Assembly: GCA_003503355.1 (NCBI GenBank)
Contig: DOCS01000242.1
Location: 1-5,905, forward strand
Source of the DNA: Opitutia bacterium
GTDB taxonomy: Bacteria > Verrucomicrobiota > Verrucomicrobiia > Opitutales > Coraliomargaritaceae
DNA length: 5,905 nucleotides
Direction: 5' to 3'
In this document: piece by piece, positions 1 to 5,521 of the stretch
Position numbering within the stretch: the stretch's first letter is position 1
Layout: the number at the start of each line of letters is the position of its first letter
Program-made: the position numbers and the translations under genes
The notes under the pieces: generated by a model
Database searches by the model: none
The model's input: the letters and a program-made list of their open reading frames with translations, nothing else
Told to the model about the DNA's origin: nothing

Positions 1-213
1 GAGGCTAACGATTTAGCTAAAGTTTCTGTGGTTGGGGTCGGCATGCGCTCGCATTCCGGTGTCGCGGCCAAGCTGTTCGAGGCCCTAGCCGAAGCCAGTG
101 TGAATATTCAGCTTGTCAGTACGTCCGAGATTAAGATTTCGGTGGGGATCGACCCGAAAGATGCCGAAGATGCCACTCGCATCGTCCATGCCGCCTTCGG
201 CTTGGGCGCGTAA
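1..213 (+). CDS. lysC: Aspartate kinase, C-terminal fragment (5' end outside window)
   Basis: These are the last 70 codons of aspartate kinase, the cytosolic enzyme that phosphorylates aspartate to 4-phospho-aspartate at the entry to lysine, threonine and methionine synthesis. The fragment covers most of the second C-terminal ACT domain. Its hallmarks are the strand and turn [15 protein letters not shown] (fragment residues 7-21), the helix [15 protein letters not shown], and the strand [12 protein letters not shown] (37-48), followed by a final helix ending FGLGA and a TAA stop. In the family, paired ACT domains form the site for feedback inhibition by lysine and/or threonine. The catalytic kinase domain lies upstream and cannot be seen, so the effector specificity is unknown. 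No start codon belongs here: reading is open from base 1, and the GTG at 28 is an internal valine. Downstream on the same strand lies thrC, the last step of the threonine branch, after an oppositely oriented gene. The family call is firm. Whether it is a monofunctional enzyme or fused to another domain cannot be judged. Confidence 0.95.
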   Translation, partial: EANDLAKVSVVGVGMRSHSGVAAKLFEALAEASVNIQLVSTSEIKISVGIDPKDAEDATRIVHAAFGLGA

Positions 214-300
214 GTGACGTTTATATTCTAGGCGGAAGCATTCCGTGTCGTCCGATGTCGTTGCGAGCGAGGGTTTCACGTCTGGGTCAGTCTCTCTGCA

Positions 301-324
301 GGGGCGACGAAGGCCCCATTTTCT
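301..324 (+). terminator. Possible intrinsic terminator of lysC
   Basis: A five-base GC-only stem, ggggc at 301-305 pairing with gcccc at 313-317, has a seven-base loop and is followed by attttct. It lies about 90 bases after the lysC stop on the coding strand, where a transcript end is expected before the convergent gene. The stem is short and the T tract has only four uninterrupted T, so the call is tentative. Confidence 0.4.
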
Positions 325-497
325 CAAACTCTAGCGAACCTTGCAGCGCTGATCGGTGCTAGTGGAACCGCTGTTGCGGTAGCGCTACAGGTTGTGCAGG
401 GGCGCAGGCGGTTGCATCGTCGGTTTTTTTGGATTCGCGGTAGCACGACGGCAATAGTCGTTGTGATCGGCATTTACCCGCGGATTGATTAGGAACC

Positions 498-533
498 AAA
501 AAAAAGCTGCAGAGGTCTATAACCTCTACAGCT
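498..533 (-). terminator. Intrinsic terminator of the lectin/propeller gene
   Basis: Two 12-base arms (505-516 and 522-533) flank a five-base loop, with eight consecutive A on the + strand at 498-505. Read on the - strand this is a 12-pair stem followed by seven U, beginning 19 bases after the stop codon of the gene ending at 553. The single imperfect position is a U-G wobble in the - strand RNA but a C-A mismatch in the + strand RNA. The + strand also has no T tract after the stem. Both points show that it works for the - strand gene and is unlikely to serve lysC. Confidence 0.9.
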
Positions 534-552
534 CTCGTACGTGCTTGCCGTT

Positions 553-2664
553 TTATCTGAACTGGAATACCGCCTGTCGTGTCGAAACGATGCCTTCTTG
601 GTCTGCTAAGTTGAGGCTGATAATACGGGAGGTGCCCGCATAGCTCTTGGGCGTTTTCCAGCTAAACAGCCAGTAGCCATTTCCCAAGTTTTGAACGCCT
701 GAGTCTCCAGAGGCCTGCTCTTCAATCTCGTCGATAGGATTTCCGGGGATCAGTTCCGACGCGACGGAGGTCAGGCTTCGGAAACTCGATGGGTCGGTGA
801 TCGGAATTCCTTCGAGGTCGGTCAGGTACCATTTAATTGAAATGCTGCGTCCTGCTTTCGGCTGATTGACCCCCTCATTGTCGATGGGCTTAAAGAATCC
901 CTCGAACAAGTAAGTCACGGCATCGCAGACGTCGCCGACAGAATCAAAATCGCTGTCTTCCTGGCTTGGATTTGCTTGGAGTGGGCAATTGTCCGCATCG
1001 TCCGGCACCCCGTCACCGTCCGTATCCGGAATCATTCCAAACAGTACTTCGAACCCATCTGCCGATGGGATGGGGGAATTGAGGATGCCTCGAGCCGCAA
1101 AGATGTCAGTAACCCCGTCGTCGTCGATGTCGCCGAGAATCAAGGTGTTGAGGCCGCCCGCGCCATGGTCGAGGTCGATGGTTTGTCGCTGGAACCCGCC
1201 GCTGCCGTCGCCCAGATAGAGCAATAGGTCCTCACTGGAAGCTCCACCGCCGATCGCGATGTCTAGGTAGCCGTCATCATTGAGGTCGCCGGTTATCGGC
1301 ACCACCCAACGTCCGGGTAAGGTTTCGAGTATGCGCGCTGTCCATGTGAGGTTCGCTCCTCCATTGAAGATTACCACATCGCTGGTATTGGTCGCGGACA
1401 GATAATTGAGGGTAACGACATCGACATCGCCATCGCCGTCAAAATCCCCCGCGCTGGGCGATCCGTGTGGATCGACGGGCCCGGGGAGTGGGCCGAAGTA
1501 CTGAGGCGCGGTCCATGCTCGGCTTGCTTGGTTGAGGTAGACCGCAAGGTAAGACTGCCCCACATCCTGCATACCGATGAGATCCAACAGCCCATCTGAA
1601 TTGACATCAATCACCGTGAAACCAAGGCCTCTGCTTAATCCGGATGGGATGCCGACCATGGTGAAGCCACCGTTGCCGTTGCCGTAGAACAGCCTGCCTG
1701 TGGTGCCGCCATCGACCCCTTGGAAGAAGTCCATGGCCCCGTCGTTATCGAAATCCGCGACCTCGATTTGCCACGAATAGGCTTGTGGTGAGAGCGCGAC
1801 TGCCGGCGACCAGCCGCCTGCGGTCTGATCAATATAGTAGGGGCCCCAGCCGCGTCCGGCCACGACGATTTCCTTCAGGCCGTCGCCATCAAAGTCGGCT
1901 GCTTCAAGGTCATGCGGCTCTCTGGGTAAGGAAATGACTGCTTGGCGTAGCAGCGTATCGGTGCTCGCCACATACTTCCAGACCTCCACGTTGCCGCTGC
2001 CGCGCCAATAACGCTGCCCCAGAATTAGCTCGTTGGTGCCGTCGTTGTCGAGGTCCACGATTTGACTGCCGGAGTATAACACGCCCGCGGCGAAGGTTTG
2101 CAGCGTGTAGTCAAACGGTGGCGTGAAGGTTTGCCTGGGCTCGAACTCGACCACGAACTTGGTGTTGTTCGGCACGTCTACGTGATAACTCCAAAAACCA
2201 TGATCCCAACAGGTGGGGCATTGCCCCCATTCAAAATTGAGGTATTTTTGATCTTCCACGTAGTGATCTGGTTCTGGATAGCTTGGCCAGTAGATCGGAT
2301 TCATCCAGCCCCAAGTTAAGTCCATGGCTTCGCCGTTTAGCCAGATCCATTGACCGAGCGTATCGTCATAATAGCCGCCCAGCCAAGCATTCTGCCATGG
2401 TTCGAGGTGATCCTCGACGTAACTAAATAAGTTGGGCGTGGTGATGCTGGCTAATTGGCCATACAAGATGTATCCGTCCTCGGTCAGATACTTGAGTGTG
2501 TTGGCATAATCTTTTGCCTCGAACCAAGTCATTGAGGTTTGCCGTGCAATGACTGCATAATGATGACCATCGACGTTTTCGACATCGGTCCAGATGTCTT
2601 CAGCGTAGGATAAATGGCCACAGAAAAGAACACCTATTAAGGTGGTGAGTGTTTTGAGTTTCAT
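553..2664 (-). CDS. Secreted C-type lectin-like / FG-GAP propeller / TSP3 / PxKF-domain protein
   Basis: This encodes a 703-residue exported protein. An Sec signal peptide (MKLK, then a hydrophobic core to about 18) has a likely cleavage after SYA at 21. Cys15 is not in a lipobox, so it is not a lipoprotein. Residues about 24-176 form a C-type lectin-like domain, with WLGG (94-97), WIWLNGE (106-112), an EPD variant of the sugar-binding EPN motif (131-133) and a closing strand FVVEFE. Seven calcium-loop repeats of the D-x-D/N-x-D-G type start at 204, 257, 304, 353, 407, 460 and 512. The roughly 50-residue spacing fits one seven-bladed FG-GAP/VCBS beta-propeller. Residues 547-581 form a thrombospondin type 3-like calcium repeat with Cys560 and Cys580. 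Residues about 584-703 match the PxKF-domain pattern (FEGFFKPIDN, KAG at 603-605, SWKTPKSYAGTSR, AVFQF). The ATG start is set by the signal peptide; only a weak purine stretch precedes it. A role in calcium-dependent glycan or surface binding is inferred. No catalytic domain is visible, and the exact ligand is unknown. Confidence 0.9.
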   Translation of the reverse strand: MKLKTLTTLIGVLFCGHLSYAEDIWTDVENVDGHHYAVIARQTSMTWFEAKDYANTLKYLTEDGYILYGQLASITTPNLFSYVEDHLEPWQNAWLGGYYDDTLGQWIWLNGEAMDLTWGWMNPIYWPSYPEPDHYVEDQKYLNFEWGQCPTCWDHGFWSYHVDVPNNTKFVVEFEPRQTFTPPFDYTLQTFAAGVLYSGSQIVDLDNDGTNELILGQRYWRGSGNVEVWKYVASTDTLLRQAVISLPREPHDLEAADFDGDGLKEIVVAGRGWGPYYIDQTAGGWSPAVALSPQAYSWQIEVADFDNDGAMDFFQGVDGGTTGRLFYGNGNGGFTMVGIPSGLSRGLGFTVIDVNSDGLLDLIGMQDVGQSYLAVYLNQASRAWTAPQYFGPLPGPVDPHGSPSAGDFDGDGDVDVVTLNYLSATNTSDVVIFNGGANLTWTARILETLPGRWVVPITGDLNDDGYLDIAIGGGASSEDLLLYLGDGSGGFQRQTIDLDHGAGGLNTLILGDIDDDGVTDIFAARGILNSPIPSADGFEVLFGMIPDTDGDGVPDDADNCPLQANPSQEDSDFDSVGDVCDAVTYLFEGFFKPIDNEGVNQPKAGRSISIKWYLTDLEGIPITDPSSFRSLTSVASELIPGNPIDEIEEQASGDSGVQNLGNGYWLFSWKTPKSYAGTSRIISLNLADQEGIVSTRQAVFQFR

Positions 2665-2714
2665 GACATTCTTGTTTAAATGAAGGTTTTTTTGTGTGGG
2701 GTAATAGACTACTT

Positions 2715-2743
2715 AAAGTACAACTGTTACGTTGCGTTTTCAA
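2715..2743 (-). promoter_or_regulatory. Candidate promoter of the lectin/propeller gene
   Basis: On the - strand, TTGAAA (2738-2743) matches five of six bases of the -35 consensus. Exactly 17 bases separate it from TACTTT (2715-2720), a poor -10 with three matches. It would start transcription roughly 45 bases before the ATG at 2664. The good -35 and ideal spacing argue for it; the weak -10 argues against. It could instead depend on an activator, or be coincidence. Confidence 0.3.
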
Positions 2744-2806
2744 ACGAGGGGCTCGGGTAAACGACGAAAAGCACTCGCATTTATATTAATCAGATCAACC
2801 GTGGCT

Positions 2807-2896
2807 GGCGGGATGGCATTTGAGTCGGGGGATGAGGCGACTGCGGCGCTCCAAGGTGAGTGTGCTGCTGTTTACTTCAAACGCATCCCGCCTTGG
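2807..2896 (+). repeat. Inverted repeats in the presumed thrC leader
   Basis: A perfect nine-base inverted repeat, ggcgggatg (2807-2815) and catcccgcc (2884-2892), encloses a smaller hairpin agtcg/cgact (2823-2827 and 2838-2842). A second six-base pair, ccaagg (2851-2856) and ccttgg (2891-2896), shares bases 2891-2892 with the outer right arm, so the two long-range stems exclude each other. All lie between the two divergent genes, 63-152 bases before the thrC ATG. An AT-rich tatattaat at 2782-2790 just upstream could be a -10 region, but no matching -35 was found. The repeats are directly visible; any regulatory role is inference, and a nine-base repeat can occur by chance in a region of this size. 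Confidence 0.4.
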
Positions 2897-2958
2897 TGAC
2901 TCTTCAGTTCGTGCCATTCTGGATTGACTCCTGCGGTGGAAAACGGACTTCTTTTTGC

Positions 2959-4308
2959 ATGCAATACATCAGCACACGCGGCCAAGTGCCCCCTGTTTCT
3001 TTTTCGACGGCAGTCGCCCAAGGGTTGGCGCCGGACGGTGGTTTGTATCTTCCGCAAACATTGCCCGACCTAGCACCTTTGCTGCCAGCCTGGGAGTCGC
3101 TTAGCTATGCGGAATTGTGCGAAGCGTTCCTCGCCATTTTTGCTACAGATATCGATCGTGCCGAATTGAGTGGCATTGTCGCGCGTTCGTACACCAAGTT
3201 TGATCACGCCGACATCGCGCCGATAAAAAAATTGAGCGATGAGCTGTTTGTTTTGGAGCTGTTTCACGGGCCGACGCTGGCATTCAAGGATTTTGCCCTG
3301 CAACTGCTCGGCAATATCTATGAAGCGCAGATCGCCCGCACGGGGCAGCCGATTTCAGTGTTAGGCGCGACTTCAGGTGATACCGGTGCGGCCGCGATTC
3401 ATGGCCTGCTTGGTAAGAGTGGTGTGAAGACATTTATTCTATATCCCGAAGGGCGTGTGTCGCCGTTGCAGGAACGGCAGATGACTTGCACCGGTGCGGA
3501 CAACGTTTACCCGTTGGCGATTGAAGGCAGCTTTGATGACGCGCAGGCGGCGATGAAGACGGTGTTCGAAGATCGCGCTTTTGCCGAAGAGGTGGGTCTG
3601 TCTGCGGTCAACTCGATTAACTTGGCCCGTATCCTGGCGCAGTGTGTGTATTATTTATCCGCGTTTTTCCGTCTCCCTGCAGATATCCGTGAAGACGTGA
3701 CCTTTGTGGTGCCGACAGGTAACTTCGGCAATGTGCTGGCCGGTTGGCTGGTGCAGCGCATGGGTGTGCCGATCAAGGGCTTCCGCGTGGCGACCAATCA
3801 GAACGACATTTTGCATCGTCTGTTTCAAACCGGCACTTACGAGCTGGATGCGGTGGCGCCGAGCCTCGCACCTTCCATGGATATTCAGGTGGCGTCCAAT
3901 TTCGAGCGCTTCCTGTACTACGCGGAAGGCCAAGATGCCGCCAAGGTGCGCGAGATCATTCAGACTTTCAAGGACACCGGACAATACGTCTTTGAGGATT
4001 TTCAGGCCGATGGCTTTAGTAGTTCCCGCACCGACGACGCCGAAATCGGTGTCATCATAAAGCGTGTGTATGAACAATACGGCTACGTCGCTGACCCGCA
4101 CACCGCCTGCGGTTTCAGCGACGATTTTGACGGCCCTGAGATTGTCCTCGCGACTGCGCATCCCGCGAAATTCCCGGATACCATCGCCGAAGCGATCCAG
4201 CAGGACTCGACACACCCTTCGCTTGAGACGTTAAAGGCACGCGCGATCGTCAAGCATACTGTCGAGCCGACGCCCGAGGCGATCAAGGCCTTCATGCGCG
4301 CGCACTAA
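2959..4308 (+). CDS. thrC: Threonine synthase
   Basis: This is the cytosolic pyridoxal-phosphate enzyme that converts O-phospho-homoserine and water to threonine and phosphate, the last step of the pathway begun by the nearby aspartate kinase. It has 449 residues, typical of the longer, E. coli-like class. Visible signatures are the family N-terminus MQYISTRGQ, DGGLYLP (26-32), and HGPTLAFKDFALQ (103-115) with the cofactor lysine at Lys110. Others are ATSGDTGAAA (137-146), SINLARILAQ (219-228), the phosphate-binding PTGNFGN (252-258) and HPAKFP (401-406) near the end. The ATG at 2959 is chosen because the family begins at MQYIS. The frame is open to a GTG at 2860, but those 33 extra residues are Cys-rich and unlike the family. 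No clear ribosome-binding site is present; a pyrimidine-rich stretch directly precedes the ATG. All expected active-site motifs are intact. The gene converges on the hydrolase gene with 77 bases between stops and no recognisable terminator there. Confidence 0.97.
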   Translation: MQYISTRGQVPPVSFSTAVAQGLAPDGGLYLPQTLPDLAPLLPAWESLSYAELCEAFLAIFATDIDRAELSGIVARSYTKFDHADIAPIKKLSDELFVLELFHGPTLAFKDFALQLLGNIYEAQIARTGQPISVLGATSGDTGAAAIHGLLGKSGVKTFILYPEGRVSPLQERQMTCTGADNVYPLAIEGSFDDAQAAMKTVFEDRAFAEEVGLSAVNSINLARILAQCVYYLSAFFRLPADIREDVTFVVPTGNFGNVLAGWLVQRMGVPIKGFRVATNQNDILHRLFQTGTYELDAVAPSLAPSMDIQVASNFERFLYYAEGQDAAKVREIIQTFKDTGQYVFEDFQADGFSSSRTDDAEIGVIIKRVYEQYGYVADPHTACGFSDDFDGPEIVLATAHPAKFPDTIAEAIQQDSTHPSLETLKARAIVKHTVEPTPEAIKAFMRAH

Positions 4309-4385
4309 GTTTGAAGCTTTCAGCAAAGGCGCAATGGCCTCGCTCTCAGTGGTCGACTTTGTGTGCGGATACAAACGCTTTCGCG

Positions 4386-5381
4386 CTACGAAGGATCTAT
4401 TTGATTCTCAGTTGTGACAGTTTGCAGGAATTCTACCGCTCGCTGTTCGGACCAATAGAGGGGGCCTTGCCTGAATTGGACAAATCCGATGTGGCCGCCG
4501 TGTTTGGGGATTTCCAAATAAAGTTGTCGGCTGTTGCGTGCGGTTTCGAGCGGAAAGCAGCTTGGAGTGAGGAACGGGTCGTCCTGTGCGTTGATCAGTA
4601 GTGTGGGGATCGTGATGTTGTCTAGCTGTGTGCTGCAGCTGCACTGCCTCCAATAGTCCTCGGCGCTGCTGAAACCGTGTATCGGTGCGGTGTAGGCGTG
4701 GTCGAATTGGCGGAAGCTGCGTATTTTAGCCAGTCCGTCAGTGTGGATTTGCCCGGGAAAGCGCTGCACCTTTTCGCGTACTTTCGCGCTGAGTGTTTTG
4801 AGGAAACGGTGCATGTAGAGCCGGTTGGTGTGGTGTTCCAATCGCTTGGCACTGCCAGCCAAATCACAGGGCACGGAAAATGCCACCGCTGCGCAGATTC
4901 GCGGATCGATGTTGCGCCCCAGGTCGCCGACCAATTTAAGTGTCAGGTTGCCGCCCAAGCTGAAGCCGATCAGCGCAATGCGGCTGTAGGGCTTTCCCTG
5001 CTCGACGTGTTGGAGGACGCTTTGCAGATCGTCGGTCGCACCGCTATGATAGGAACGCAGGCGGCGGTTGGGCTCGCCGCTGCAACTGCGGAAATTCCAT
5101 GCCAGTACATTCCAGCCCGCATGGACGAGTGCGCGGGCCATGCCTTGCATGTAGATGGCGTTCGAACTGCCTTCCAAGCCATGGCTGAGGATCGCCAGGC
5201 GGTCGGAGTTTTGCTCACGTGCCCAGTCCAGATCAATGAAATCGCCGTCTGGGGTGGTGATCCGCTCGCGCTGTTTGGTTTGCAGCGGTACTTTGCGAAA
5301 CAGTGACGGGTAGATCGTTTGCAGGTGCCCGCTGGCATAGCCGAAAGGCACCTGGTAATTGGATTGGTCGATAAGCGGCAC
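4386..5381 (-). CDS. YheT-family alpha/beta-fold hydrolase
   Basis: This is a 331-residue alpha/beta hydrolase of the YheT/EMB8 family, the usual length for that group. The N-terminal GHLQTIYPSLFR (18-29) is the family signature. It is followed by the oxyanion-side SHGLEGSS (66-73), NFRSCSGEPNRRLRSYHSG (96-114) and the nucleophile elbow GFSLGGN with Ser141. The acidic residue lies in NAQDDPF (Asp267 or Asp268), and the probable catalytic histidine is His297 in HGGHIGF. Members are presumed carboxylesterases, and substrates are mostly unknown, so none is proposed here. No signal peptide or membrane segment is seen, so it is probably cytosolic. The start is a GTG at 5381, giving the family-like N-terminus MPLIDQSNYQVPFGY; the next in-frame methionine falls after the oxyanion motif, far too late. 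No Shine-Dalgarno sequence is evident. It is convergent with thrC and divergent from the lipoprotein gene, and appears to be a single-gene unit. Confidence 0.93.
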   Translation of the reverse strand: MPLIDQSNYQVPFGYASGHLQTIYPSLFRKVPLQTKQRERITTPDGDFIDLDWAREQNSDRLAILSHGLEGSSNAIYMQGMARALVHAGWNVLAWNFRSCSGEPNRRLRSYHSGATDDLQSVLQHVEQGKPYSRIALIGFSLGGNLTLKLVGDLGRNIDPRICAAVAFSVPCDLAGSAKRLEHHTNRLYMHRFLKTLSAKVREKVQRFPGQIHTDGLAKIRSFRQFDHAYTAPIHGFSSAEDYWRQCSCSTQLDNITIPTLLINAQDDPFLTPSCFPLETARNSRQLYLEIPKHGGHIGFVQFRQGPLYWSEQRAVEFLQTVTTENQIDPS

Positions 5382-5419
5382 GGTGCGGAGTGTAACGAGG
5401 ATTGGTTGCAGACCAATTA

Positions 5420-5425
5420 ATTTTA
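5420..5425 (-). promoter_or_regulatory. Candidate -10 element of the YheT-family gene
   Basis: The - strand reads TAAAAT here, five of six matches to the -10 consensus, about 40 bases before the GTG start. No good -35 sequence lies at the right distance. A six-base inverted repeat, attggt (5401-5406) and accaat (5412-5417), sits at or just after the predicted transcription start. The octamer ggattggt occurs both at 5399-5406 and at 5361-5368 inside the gene. These could be protein-binding sites, but the evidence is thin. Confidence 0.3.
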
Positions 5426-5478
5426 ACGCGGTAGGGTGAAATCGAACCGGTCCGCTGGTGCTTTCCTGCTAATCGTAT

Positions 5479-5484
5479 TATAAT
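5479..5484 (+). promoter_or_regulatory. Candidate -10 element of the lipoprotein gene
   Basis: A perfect TATAAT lies 37 bases before the ATG at 5522, within an AT-rich run. The sequence 16-18 bases upstream (around tggtgc at 5456-5461) is a poor -35. The predicted untranslated leader is about 30 bases. It lies back to back with the proposed hydrolase promoter, so this 140-base gap probably holds two divergent promoters. Confidence 0.5.
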
Positions 5485-5521
5485 AACAGTCCTGCTTCGA
5501 ACGATCACCCAAAGTTAAGTT

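Larger units (their letters stand above)
214..552. other. Gene-poor region between lysC and the convergent lectin/propeller gene
   Basis: These 339 bases between two convergent stop codons contain no gene I can support. Two terminator-like elements are annotated separately (301-324 and 498-533). The frame shared with lysC is free of stops from 232 to 491 and reads partly hydrophobic, but it has no ATG and resembles nothing I recognise. Small hairpins occur around 367-380 (accgc/gcggt), and there is a palindrome gtagcgctac at 379-388. A run of seven T at 424-430 is not preceded by a convincing stem. No tRNA-like fold was seen. Confidence 0.6.

Noticed and set aside
424..430. Run of seven T as a terminator for lysC
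   Set aside because: The best stem upstream is only about five pairs (tgcag/ttgca) and is separated from the T run by several bases.
1102..2055. DNA-level tandem repeats in the propeller region
   Set aside because: The similar gatgtcgccgtc-like stretches come from the repeated Asp/Gly calcium-loop codons. The intervening sequence is divergent, so there is no recent DNA duplication or CRISPR-like array.
2620..2622. Cys15 of the lectin/propeller protein as a lipoprotein anchor
   Set aside because: The preceding residues V-L-F do not fit a lipobox, and a good signal peptidase I site (SYA) follows at 19-21.
3655..4215. A 186-codon open frame on the - strand inside thrC
   Set aside because: It lies wholly antisense to a complete threonine synthase with all its motifs; its translation has no recognisable family features and it reads like a codon-bias shadow.
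4309..4385. Possible bidirectional terminator between thrC and the hydrolase gene
   Set aside because: Only weak stems are present (for example tttgt/acaaa with an eight-base loop, and aggc/gcct), with no T tract on either strand, so I cannot support a terminator here.
4677..5306. A 209-codon open frame on the + strand inside the YheT-family gene
   Set aside because: It is entirely antisense to a well-conserved hydrolase, with no recognisable domain; GC-rich codon use explains the absence of stops.
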